Shown in pieces: positions 30,500-38,721 of a stretch of 40,544 bases of DNA. The DNA comes from a virus, in IMG/VR virus record IMGVR_UViG_3300025869_001808, positions 1 to 40,544 of that record; one strand, written 5' to 3'. A program made the translations under genes and the position numbers. The notes below the pieces were generated by a model. That model made no database searches and was not told the origin of the DNA. It saw only the letters and a program-made list of their open reading frames with translations. Every line of letters begins with the position of its first letter. Position 1 is the first letter of the stretch.

Positions 30500-31359
30500 T
30501 GTATTTAGACCTATATAAAATAGAAGGAACTGTTAACTTGGATTCAAATCCATGTTTTACAAATCCAAACACATTTCCAAAATTTCAAGAGGGTTTAGAA
30601 ATATTTAAAGAACATATGATATCTTTAGTTTTTGAGAACGACAGTAACACAGGAACTACATTTTATAAGTTTGGTGATGGAGATTATTATTTTTTAAAAA
30701 AACAAGCTGTTGGAAGTGCTGCACCAGGTGCTAGAGCTTTAAGTGTTCCATTTGATAGTATAAACCATGATGAGTTTACAAGTGGAGCTCAACTTAATAA
30801 TTTTTATACTTGTGAGATTTATCCAGAAAACATATCTAGGTATGGTGAAGTAATAGAAAAAGACATCAACTATCCAGCTGAATATGGTTATGGATTGGTT
30901 GGAAATAAATGGTTTTTTGAAAAGTTTGCTGGTAAGATAGGATTGATTGGTGCTAGTCAGAAGTTATCTTTAATTGAGGAGTTAATGTCTAAAGAAGAAT
31001 ATAAAAATTATCTTGGCATTGACAGTTTTAATGACTATATTCACTACCCACAAAACCATGCATGTGATGATATAACTTCAGTTGAAAAATATGTTGGTGA
31101 ACAATTACAAGAATCAACTTCAAAGATATTTTTATTAGGAATAGGACATTCCAAATCCGCTATACTTCACAGATTAAGAAACTATACTGATTCCGTGTTC
31201 ATGGATGTTGGTGCTGGTATAGATATGATTGCGGGTTGTATAAATATAAGAAGACCATTTGCAGGTGATTGGACAAATTATAAAATTGAAGGGTATGACT
31301 ATACTGATATAGATTACCTTAACTATAGAGGTGAGGGTAAGGAGATTATTTTAAGATGA
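30499..31359 (+). CDS. Putative GT-D-type glycosyltransferase (DUF1792-like)
   Basis: A 286-residue protein. The segment FYKFGDGDYYFL (about 55-66) resembles the Arg/Lys-Phe-Gly-Asp-Gly-Glu signature of GT-D fold transferases (DUF1792 family), with Asp60 and Asp62 in place of the D-x-E. The C-terminal part, IFLLGIGHSKSAILHRLRNY, then VFMDVGAGIDMIAG, matches the Rossmann-like end of that fold (...G.....D.G...D). Such enzymes act late on glycan chains of surface proteins in Gram-positive bacteria. The gene overlaps both neighbours by 1-4 nt. Assignment is tentative; the Glu-to-Asp change in the metal motif is worth noting. Confidence 0.5.
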   Translation: MYLDLYKIEGTVNLDSNPCFTNPNTFPKFQEGLEIFKEHMISLVFENDSNTGTTFYKFGDGDYYFLKKQAVGSAAPGARALSVPFDSINHDEFTSGAQLNNFYTCEIYPENISRYGEVIEKDINYPAEYGYGLVGNKWFFEKFAGKIGLIGASQKLSLIEELMSKEEYKNYLGIDSFNDYIHYPQNHACDDITSVEKYVGEQLQESTSKIFLLGIGHSKSAILHRLRNYTDSVFMDVGAGIDMIAGCINIRRPFAGDWTNYKIEGYDYTDIDYLNYRGEGKEIILR

Positions 31360-32723
31360 AAAAAAATGTTATTTGGTGGATAGGTGTAAAGAATCCACAA
31401 TTAAACGAAAAATATGGAAACTATGAATACTTCGATTATTCTAAAAATACCTGGAAACATTTCTGTGAGAGATATGATTGTGAGTTTGTAGAATTTTCTG
31501 AACCAGTAGAACAAGACCTTTTTAAGTTTAGGATAAATTGGCAAAAAGCTTTATTTGTTTTTGATGAGTTAGAACGAAGGGGAATTGAGTATGACCAAAT
31601 AGCTTTGGTAGATAGTAGTTTTATGTATAAATGGGATGCACCAAACTTCTTTGAATTAACAGACCATAGATTCACAGCTTGGCATGATAAGGATAACATG
31701 AGGTGGATTCATGAGAGTATTCAAGGGTATAAACCTTTCTTTAATGGATTTGAATTAGACCAATCTAGATATGTAAATTCTGGTTTTATTATATTTAATG
31801 AAAAACATAAAGAATTTTTCCAATCATTTAAAAAACTATACTATGATAATGTAGATACTTTTGTCGAGTTACAAGATAAAATTGTAAACAAAGGAACTGA
31901 ACAAACACCAATGAATTATTGGTTACAGATTAATGACATAGATGTAAACTTAGAGTTACCTCTTGCTTATAAATTAACTCACATGCATAGAAGAGATTTA
32001 TTAGGACATAATTGGCAGATAGATGAAGATAAGACACCATTCTTTATAAAATATGGATATAATTGGTGTTTTAATGGGTTACCAAAAGACCAACGACCTC
32101 AGTTGATGGGCCAAACGTGGGATATGGTTAAACATAATTACACAAATAATCCTCATGAAAAGATATTAAGTGAAATGTTACATAAAGATACAGCAAAGTA
32201 TACTACGTCTCGAAGATTTAAAAAAGACATTTTAGAGTTTTTTAGTGATAATTATAAGGACAAGACAGTTGTAGAAATTGGTGCTTCACAAGGACAATCA
32301 ACAAGACTATTGAGTCATATTTTTAAGAAAGTATATGCTGTTGAGTGGGATGATTGGAACTTGGAACAAGCTAATAAAAATAATAAAGATAGAGATAATG
32401 TTGAATTTGTTAAAATGGATTTATATCTAAATGATTGGAAAGATTATTTACCAGATGATGTTGATGTGGTTTTTATAGATGCTGGTCATGAGTATCATCA
32501 TGTAATAAGTGATATAGAAAACTCTTTAAAATTATGGAAAGATGTTGTTTTTATATTTGATGACTATGGTTTACCACCTGGTGAAGTAAAACAAGCAATA
32601 GAGAATAAATTACTTAGTGGAGAATTAAGAGATATGAAATTCATAGGTGAGAAACCAGAAGATTTAGTATCAGCTTCTGGTACTAAGTTTTTTGATATGG
32701 AGGGGTGTATTTGTAATGCGTAA
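31356..32723 (+). CDS. Fusion: GT-A-like domain plus SAM-dependent methyltransferase
   Basis: A two-domain protein of 455 residues. Residues 1 to about 265 match the neighbouring GT-A-like protein encoded at 32716 (shared WKHF/WKRF, ERYDCE/DRHDCE, NWQK/IWQR, NSGF, TEQTPMNY/TDQTPLNY, FNGLP/YNGLP). However, the place of its D-x-D holds VDSS (85-88), so metal-dependent catalysis is probably lost or altered. From about 285 a class I methyltransferase follows: VVEIGASQGQS (305-315) as SAM loop, YAVEWDDWN, DVVFIDAGHEYHH and VFIFDDYG, as in FkbM/Methyltransf_24 types. It may bind a glycan through the first domain and methylate it with the second (inference). ATGA overlap upstream. Confidence 0.75.
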   Translation: MKKNVIWWIGVKNPQLNEKYGNYEYFDYSKNTWKHFCERYDCEFVEFSEPVEQDLFKFRINWQKALFVFDELERRGIEYDQIALVDSSFMYKWDAPNFFELTDHRFTAWHDKDNMRWIHESIQGYKPFFNGFELDQSRYVNSGFIIFNEKHKEFFQSFKKLYYDNVDTFVELQDKIVNKGTEQTPMNYWLQINDIDVNLELPLAYKLTHMHRRDLLGHNWQIDEDKTPFFIKYGYNWCFNGLPKDQRPQLMGQTWDMVKHNYTNNPHEKILSEMLHKDTAKYTTSRRFKKDILEFFSDNYKDKTVVEIGASQGQSTRLLSHIFKKVYAVEWDDWNLEQANKNNKDRDNVEFVKMDLYLNDWKDYLPDDVDVVFIDAGHEYHHVISDIENSLKLWKDVVFIFDDYGLPPGEVKQAIENKLLSGELRDMKFIGEKPEDLVSASGTKFFDMEGCICNA

Positions 32724-33453
32724 TGTAGTTTTTATGATAGATTATAAGAAAGATGGTGATACTAAAAAAGAGTATCAGTACTCAATTGATTCTTGGAAAC
32801 GGTTTTCTGATAGACATGATTGTGAATTGATAGTAATGGAAGAACCAGTTTTACCAATAGAAGAAATGCATATAATATGGCAGAGATATTATTTATTTGA
32901 TATGTTAGATTCTAATGAAATAGATTATAATCAAATTTTAATAGTTGATGCTGATACGATAGTCCATCCAACGTGTCCAAATATATTTGATTTTACAGAT
33001 GATAAATATTGTTTGGTTCACGATGATGCTAGTTATGATTGGATTATACGAAGTATAGAACATTATCAGAATGCTATATTTACAGAAGAATCTTTTAACT
33101 TTTGGGAATATGGTAATAGTGGATTCCAAGTTGTAAATAAAATACATAGACCATTTTTTGATGAAATGAGAAAGTTTTATTTTGAATACAAAGAGGTGTT
33201 ACAATACATTCAAAAGACATATGGAGTTGGAACAGACCAAACACCTTTAAACTATATGTTAAAAAGGCATAACATCGGTAGAAAGTTATTACCATATGAA
33301 TTTAATATGAGTTGTATGTTGAAAAAAGAAATATTAGGTGATGATATGTTACACACTAGATTAGGTTATGTATCACATTACAATGGTTTACCAGAGAAAG
33401 AAAAGTCAGTTCCGTATTGGATGGAAAAAACATATAAACATTTATATGGTTAA
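32716..33453 (+). CDS. GT-A-like glycosyltransferase, paralogue of the preceding N-terminal domain
   Basis: A 245-residue single-domain protein. LIVDADTIV carries D-x-D at Asp78-Ala-Asp80, the metal and nucleotide-sugar site of GT-A enzymes (galactosyl/glycogenin-like nucleotide-diphospho-sugar transferases). NSGFQVVNK and GTDQTPLNYML match the acceptor-side motifs of that group. The start is ATG at 32716, overlapping the fusion gene by 8 nt, with GAGGGG upstream; an in-frame earlier codon at 32692 is inside the previous gene. Tandem position and shared motifs show a local duplication, with the active-site acids kept here and lost in the fused copy. It ends overlapping the oxidoreductase fusion by 8 nt. 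Confidence 0.75.
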   Translation: MRNVVFMIDYKKDGDTKKEYQYSIDSWKRFSDRHDCELIVMEEPVLPIEEMHIIWQRYYLFDMLDSNEIDYNQILIVDADTIVHPTCPNIFDFTDDKYCLVHDDASYDWIIRSIEHYQNAIFTEESFNFWEYGNSGFQVVNKIHRPFFDEMRKFYFEYKEVLQYIQKTYGVGTDQTPLNYMLKRHNIGRKLLPYEFNMSCMLKKEILGDDMLHTRLGYVSHYNGLPEKEKSVPYWMEKTYKHLYG

Positions 33454-35149
33454 AGTATCCATAATAGGAAAGGGTAATTTTGGTACTAAGATTGAAAATT
33501 GTATCAAAGATAATGTCACATTTGTTAGTCCAAATGATGCTGATTGGATTATAATTTCAACTCCAAGTGATTTACACTCAGTTCAAGTTGAGACTTGGTT
33601 ATCTAAAAAGAAGAATGTTTTCTGTGAAAAACCACTAACATTTACAGAGTCTACAACTCGTGGTTTATTTTTATTAGCAGACTTTTTTAAAGTTAAGTTA
33701 TATGTAGATGATGTGTTTAGTTGGTATGATGATGTAATAGTAGATAAAAATGTTAATTTTAAATGGTATAAACATGGTTCATTTAATGCTAATATAATAG
33801 ATAACTTATCATATCATCATTTCTATCTATGGACAGACACTACAGATTTTAATATTAAAAGTATTAGTGATACTCAATATGATTCAACTAAATGTTCTTT
33901 TAAGATAGTTTTAGATGATGGTAGAGTTGGTAACTTTGATTATGATATTAATGAACTAGACACATATCATAGTATAAAAACTCCAAGTAACAATCCTTTA
34001 CAAGATATGTTTCTATCTATATTTAATGGTACAGTAGATTTTGATTCTAATAGAAAAAGAACAATCAACGCTACAAAACTATGTGAGTACGTTAAGAAAG
34101 AAATATGTCCAAAAGTTTTAGTTGTTGGTGGTGGTATATTTGGTTGTACTTCTGCAATATCTTTATCAAATAGTGGTTATACGGTAACGTTACATGAAGA
34201 GTTAGATGATATAATGAAATGTGCATCTGGTATAAATCAATATAGATTACATAAAGGATATCATTATCCTCGTAGTAAAGATACTGCATTGGAGTGTTTA
34301 GTTGGTATAAATACTTTTAAGAAAAAATATGAAGATACGGTTGTTAATGGTGATATACAACATTTTTATTCAATCTCATCTGAGGATTCTTTAATAACAG
34401 GTGATGATTATATAAATTTTTTAAATGATATAGAATTGAAGTACAATATACACGAACCAAACATGGGAACACAGTTGACTGTTAGTGTAGATGAACAGTT
34501 ATTCGATAGTGATAAATTAAAAGATATAGTTGAAAGGAGAATGTTAGCTCTAGGTGTTGAAAAGATATGTAACAAGAAAACTATAAAAAAAGACTTTGAA
34601 GGTTATGATTTTATTGTTATATCTACATATTCTAAATTAAATGATTTACTAGATACTCCTAGACAATACCAATTTGAGGTAGTTGAAAAACCAGTTGTAA
34701 AATTACCCAAAATGTATGAAAATAAAAGTATAGTAGTAATGGATGGGCCATTTATGTGTTTAGATCCATTTAAGGATGGTTTACACGTTCTAGGTCACGT
34801 TAAACACGCAATACACTCTACTAATATAGGTGAGTTCCCAATAGTACCTAATAAAGATTTACTAAAATATTTAAACAACGGTGTTGTTAAAAACCCTAAA
34901 GTTACAAAAATAAATAAATTTAAAAAAGCTGGTATGGAGTTTTTTGAAGAGTTTGATAAATTAGAACATATAGGATCTATGTTTACAGTTAGAACTGTGT
35001 TATCATATAGGGATTATGATGACGCTAGACCAACACTAGTTAGAAAAGAGGGTGATAATATTTTTAGTATATTTTCAGGTAAAATAGGAACGTGTGTAAC
35101 TGCTTCAACTCAATTAGTTGACATGATAAAGGATATTAAATATGTTTAA
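33446..35149 (+). CDS. Fusion: Gfo/Idh/MocA-type NAD domain plus FAD-dependent oxidoreductase
   Basis: A 567-residue protein with two nucleotide-binding folds. The N-terminal part starts VKVSIIGKGNFGTKI, continues IISTPSDLH and has VFCEKPLTF (EKP at 61-63), the pattern of Gfo/Idh/MocA NAD(P)-dependent sugar dehydrogenases. At 224-237, VLVVGGGIFGCTSA opens a second domain with a GxGxxG FAD loop and a following acidic residue (TLHEE), like D-amino-acid-oxidase-family enzymes. The end, IFSGKIGTCVTAS, fits the final FAD contact. Each domain alone is common in sugar clusters; the fusion is unusual. The start is the ATG at 33446; an in-frame ATG far upstream lies inside the previous gene. The substrate is presumably a sugar or amino sugar. 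Confidence 0.78.
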   Translation: MVKVSIIGKGNFGTKIENCIKDNVTFVSPNDADWIIISTPSDLHSVQVETWLSKKKNVFCEKPLTFTESTTRGLFLLADFFKVKLYVDDVFSWYDDVIVDKNVNFKWYKHGSFNANIIDNLSYHHFYLWTDTTDFNIKSISDTQYDSTKCSFKIVLDDGRVGNFDYDINELDTYHSIKTPSNNPLQDMFLSIFNGTVDFDSNRKRTINATKLCEYVKKEICPKVLVVGGGIFGCTSAISLSNSGYTVTLHEELDDIMKCASGINQYRLHKGYHYPRSKDTALECLVGINTFKKKYEDTVVNGDIQHFYSISSEDSLITGDDYINFLNDIELKYNIHEPNMGTQLTVSVDEQLFDSDKLKDIVERRMLALGVEKICNKKTIKKDFEGYDFIVISTYSKLNDLLDTPRQYQFEVVEKPVVKLPKMYENKSIVVMDGPFMCLDPFKDGLHVLGHVKHAIHSTNIGEFPIVPNKDLLKYLNNGVVKNPKVTKINKFKKAGMEFFEEFDKLEHIGSMFTVRTVLSYRDYDDARPTLVRKEGDNIFSIFSGKIGTCVTASTQLVDMIKDIKYV

Positions 35150-36158
35150 ATTAAAAAATAAATTTGCAATTGGATGTTTAGTTCAATGGTATGAAATTGA
35201 AATTATAGAAGAATATTTACAGAGTTTAAAAAGTTCAATAAAAAATATAGAAAATAAGGAAAATATAATAGTTGATTTATTTTTTAATATGACTACTTCT
35301 TTAGAAGATATAGATACGACTCAATACGAAATGCGTGATATAGCAAGACGATTTAAAAATCTAGAAGAAGACCTAATTGATTTTGGTATGAATATACATA
35401 CTAAAACTCTAGGTGGTATAATGTTACATGAGATGATAGAGATATATACAATTGCTGATTATAGAAGAGAGTTTAATGACAAATATTGTACAGAAGTTGA
35501 TGTATTAATGTGGGGTGAAAGTGATTCTCTAATACCAAGACAAACATTTCAAATACTAGATAACTTACACAACTCTGTAAAAGATGATACTCCAAAGTAT
35601 ATATCATTCTTTTCAATGTGTAAAATGTGGGATGAGAGTTGGAAGGTACTAGAACATCCAGAGTTCACAGATAAACCATTTTATGATTCACCAGATGATT
35701 TCGATGCTAAAAAACATTGGTGGAGTTTAAGGTATACAATGAATATAGATGAAATGAATGAGTTTAATGATAAGGTTGAAGATTTAGATATACAAGTTTT
35801 AAATCAACATAAATTTAATGGGTGTGGTTTAGTAATATCATCAGAAGTAATTAAATCAGGAGTAAACATACCTAAATCATCTTTTTTTATACATGAAGAT
35901 ACTGCTTTCATGATAACACTACAAAAGTTGTTAGGTATGATTCCACAATATGTAATAAAAAACATTTTATTAATTCATAATAGAAATCATCCTAAGAAGA
36001 GGATGTACGTTAAAGGTGAAAGATTAGATGGAACTATGAATGAAAAGAGAAGAAGTAATGATTGGTATGTAAAAGCAAATAAAATGAGTGAACAAAATTG
36101 TTATAATTCTAGTAATCCAAATTATAAAGCTTATACATGGGATGATGTGTGGAAGTAA
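35142..36158 (+). CDS. Hypothetical protein, possible GT-A-like glycosyltransferase
   Basis: A 338-residue soluble protein without a family I can name. The start, KFAIGCLVQWYEIEIIEEYLQSL, resembles the first strand and helix of GT2-like enzymes (AIxCxV.WYE), and VDVLMWGESDSLIPRQTF places Glu-Ser-Asp where a D-x-D-like metal motif would be. FFIHEDTAFMITLQKLLG is similar to the ED-D/E-T acceptor or base motif after it. The cluster context supports a glycosyltransferase, but the evidence is weak. It overlaps the oxidoreductase fusion and the deacetylase-like gene by 8-10 nt. Confidence 0.45.
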   Translation: MFKLKNKFAIGCLVQWYEIEIIEEYLQSLKSSIKNIENKENIIVDLFFNMTTSLEDIDTTQYEMRDIARRFKNLEEDLIDFGMNIHTKTLGGIMLHEMIEIYTIADYRREFNDKYCTEVDVLMWGESDSLIPRQTFQILDNLHNSVKDDTPKYISFFSMCKMWDESWKVLEHPEFTDKPFYDSPDDFDAKKHWWSLRYTMNIDEMNEFNDKVEDLDIQVLNQHKFNGCGLVISSEVIKSGVNIPKSSFFIHEDTAFMITLQKLLGMIPQYVIKNILLIHNRNHPKKRMYVKGERLDGTMNEKRRSNDWYVKANKMSEQNCYNSSNPNYKAYTWDDVWK

Positions 36159-36820
36159 CTATATCAATAGATGATTTACATCCTGAAAAAGGATGGGGTT
36201 GTGAGGATGATAACTCTGTAAAATATTTACAGAAACTAAATGATGAGTTTGGTTGTAAGTTCACTTTATTCATTCCTGCAAATTATCATAATAAATATCC
36301 TATTTCAAAACATACGGATTGGATAGAGTTTTGGTTAAACAAAGATTGGGTAGAATTGGCTGCACACGGACATTATCATATGTGTGATAATCCGTCTAAA
36401 TTTGGTGAATGTGAATTTTTTGAATTAGATACACAATCTAAAGCAGAAGATAGAATACAACAATGTTTGTCTGAATGGGATAGTGTAGGATACAAACCAG
36501 TTGGTTGGAGAAATCCAGGTTGGTTATCACATCCAGAGTCAAAGACTGTGTTAGATAAATACTTTGATTATGTCGCCTTACACAATGAACATAACCATGA
36601 TATGAAATGGAAGTCTAAAATGCTATTTGGACATGATGGTATCAATGAAGTAGACTCGATTAACATATGGAATAATAACACTTTTATGTTCCAATCTCAT
36701 ATAGCTGGAGATTGGAATGAGAATTGTTGGAACGAGGAAAATTATTTGAATTTTAGGAATATTTTAAGATACTTATCTACAGAGTATAAATTAAGTTACA
36801 AAACATTAAAAGAGTTATAA
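36149..36820 (+). CDS. Polysaccharide deacetylase-like protein (NodB/DUF2334-type fold)
   Basis: A 223-residue protein in the carbohydrate esterase 4 style. VTISIDDLHP supplies the Asp pair (D8, D9), AAHGHYHM the metal histidines (His73 and His77), and GWRNPGWLSHPES the Arg/Pro-Gly motif after them. Expected role: removal of an acetyl group from an amino sugar, in the cytoplasm as no signal peptide is present, so it acts on a precursor or lipid-linked sugar rather than on an outer wall. The start is GTG, 10 nt before the previous stop, with only a weak ribosome site, so translation is probably coupled. An inactive or different hydrolase is possible. Confidence 0.72.
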   Translation: MEVTISIDDLHPEKGWGCEDDNSVKYLQKLNDEFGCKFTLFIPANYHNKYPISKHTDWIEFWLNKDWVELAAHGHYHMCDNPSKFGECEFFELDTQSKAEDRIQQCLSEWDSVGYKPVGWRNPGWLSHPESKTVLDKYFDYVALHNEHNHDMKWKSKMLFGHDGINEVDSINIWNNNTFMFQSHIAGDWNENCWNEENYLNFRNILRYLSTEYKLSYKTLKEL

Positions 36821-36824
36821 TACC

Positions 36825-37784
36825 ATGAAAATAGCTTTCTTTTCAGAGACAGGTAATAATCAAAAATATCCAAGAGATTTTCCAAACGCTCGTACAGAAG
36901 TTGCGTGGTGTTTGGCTCTCGATGCTCCGATGTGTCACCTACAACAACTACCTAATCAAAATTTTGATTTGGGTATTGTTATTATTCCTAAGAACAATCC
37001 TAACGTAGACCTAAATCATATCAGAAAGGTGTGTGATAAAGTTGCTGTGATGCAAGAAGGTCCCCATTGGTTCTTTCAAGACTACACGGTAGAACAACAG
37101 TTTCACTACTATAATACATTAGTTGATGCTGATTGGGTTTATTGTCACAATGAAAGTGATGTAAGTTATTACTTAGGGTTGGGGTGTAAGGATGTAAGAG
37201 TTATGAGAAGTCTGATGATACCAGAGGGATTAACTTCTAGAAGAGAAATATTGATTGATAGTTATGGAGACTTACCAAGTCCGAAATCTTACGAAACCCC
37301 AAAAGTAATAATTGGTGGTAATTTTGTTAGTTGGTATGGTGGGTTTGATTCATATGTAGCTGTTAGAGACTTGGGTTATGAATTATATGCTCCATCAATG
37401 GGTAGAAAACAAGAACAAGAAGGTATGATTGAGGATATAAACTATCTACCTTATATGAATTGGAGAGATTGGATAACTAATTTATCAGAGTATGAGATAG
37501 GTGTTCATCTGATGAGGACTCATGCGGCTGGTACATTTGCTATGAATTGTGCATGGCATGGTATACCTTGTGTTGGATATAAGGGATTAGATACACAGGA
37601 AATACTACACCCATTGACTACGGTTGAAGTCGGTAACTTAGATGATGCTGTTAAAGTTAGTGAAAAATTAAAAAACAATAAGAAGTTTTATAAGTTATGT
37701 ACAGATACAATGAAAAAAAGATTTAAGCAAAATTATACAGAAACTGCTTGGAAAAATGATTGGAATAGTTTACATGAAAGATAA
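36825..37784 (+). CDS. GT-B-like glycosyltransferase (probable)
   Basis: A 319-residue soluble protein. MKIAFFSETGNNQKYP is a Rossmann first strand; the middle (VDADWVYCHNESDVSYYLGLG) resembles the GT-B inter-domain region where a second nucleotide-binding half begins (VIIGGNFVSWYGGFDSY). The C-terminus, IGVHLMRTHAAGTFAMNCAWHGIPCVGYKGLD, parallels the donor-binding loop of GT4-type enzymes, though the usual Glu-x7-Glu is replaced. It sits between the deacetylase-like gene and the dehydratase-like gene; its 3' end overlaps the latter by 11 nt. Likely a transferase, family uncertain. Confidence 0.6.
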   Translation: MKIAFFSETGNNQKYPRDFPNARTEVAWCLALDAPMCHLQQLPNQNFDLGIVIIPKNNPNVDLNHIRKVCDKVAVMQEGPHWFFQDYTVEQQFHYYNTLVDADWVYCHNESDVSYYLGLGCKDVRVMRSLMIPEGLTSRREILIDSYGDLPSPKSYETPKVIIGGNFVSWYGGFDSYVAVRDLGYELYAPSMGRKQEQEGMIEDINYLPYMNWRDWITNLSEYEIGVHLMRTHAAGTFAMNCAWHGIPCVGYKGLDTQEILHPLTTVEVGNLDDAVKVSEKLKNNKKFYKLCTDTMKKRFKQNYTETAWKNDWNSLHER

Positions 37785-38721
37785 AAAAATATTGATACTA
37801 GGTGGAACAGGTGCTCTAGGTCAAACTCTAATACAAAAATATTATGAAAATAATAAAATTATTATATTTTCAAGAGATGAACATAAACATTACAATTTGA
37901 TTAAAAAATATCCAAATGTAAAATCAGTAGTCGGTGATATTAGAGATAAAGAATCTGTGATGAATGTTTTATTGAGATTTAATCCTGAGATTGTTATAAA
38001 TACTGCTGCACTTAAACACGTTCCTATTTGTGAGAACAATCCTATAGAAAGTGTAAAGACTAATATAATTGGACATCAGAACGTTATTGAATGTATTAAT
38101 TTACATAAAAAAGTAGAAGCTTTAATATTTGTATCGACAGACAAAGCCTGTAAACCTATAAATGTTTATGGTATGTGTAAAGCAATAAGTGAACAACTAT
38201 ATGTTAGTTTTGCACAACAACAAACCAACACCAAAGTTGTTTTAGTTAGGTATGGTAATGTATTAGAATCGACTGGTTCAGTAATACCATATTTTAAACA
38301 ATTGTTAGAAGATGGTAGTGACCATTTACCGATTACTCACGTTGATATGACTAGATTTTTATTGACTTTAGAACAAGCAACCGAACTTATTGATTGGGCT
38401 TATAATTTTCCAAAATCACATGGTTGTATTGCAATACCTAAAGTGAAGTCAATGAAAGTAACTGATATAGCTAAAAGTTTGATAAAATCTTATAAAAAAG
38501 AATCTGAAGTTGATTTAAAAGTAATAGGTATTAGACCTGGTGAAAAAATGCATGAAGAGATGATATCTACAGAAGAATGGTTACGAACAAAAAAGTGGGA
38601 GAATTATTTAATAGGTACAGACTATATTACTGATGATATGTGGTCATATAATTCTGAAGATTCACTTATGGATGATGACCAAACATATAAATTCTTAATA
38701 GATAGTGGAGTGATACAGTAG
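37774..38721 (+). CDS. NDP-sugar 4,6-dehydratase-like protein (PseB/CapD family)
   Basis: Extended SDR that would convert a UDP-N-acetyl sugar to its 4-keto-6-deoxy form, the usual first step to aminodeoxy sugars. NAD loop GGTGALG at 10-16, NTAALKHVPICENNP (77-90) as in PseB and CapD/FlaA1, catalytic STDKACKPIN with Asp123 and Lys124, and Tyr132/Lys136 in YGMCK, with the same Lys-to-Tyr spacing of 8 as PseB. RPGEKMHEEMIS near the C-terminus is also a family hallmark. 315 residues with no membrane part, so the short soluble form. The ATG at 37774 is preferred; an in-frame codon at 37756 lies deeper in the previous gene. The keto product would feed the two aminotransferases. Confidence 0.9.
   Translation: MKDKKILILGGTGALGQTLIQKYYENNKIIIFSRDEHKHYNLIKKYPNVKSVVGDIRDKESVMNVLLRFNPEIVINTAALKHVPICENNPIESVKTNIIGHQNVIECINLHKKVEALIFVSTDKACKPINVYGMCKAISEQLYVSFAQQQTNTKVVLVRYGNVLESTGSVIPYFKQLLEDGSDHLPITHVDMTRFLLTLEQATELIDWAYNFPKSHGCIAIPKVKSMKVTDIAKSLIKSYKKESEVDLKVIGIRPGEKMHEEMISTEEWLRTKKWENYLIGTDYITDDMWSYNSEDSLMDDDQTYKFLIDSGVIQ

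Noticed and set aside
33368-33445. N-terminal extension of the oxidoreductase fusion
   Set aside because: The in-frame upstream ATG lies inside the previous gene and encodes a region unlike the family; the Rossmann motif begins right after the ATG at 33446.
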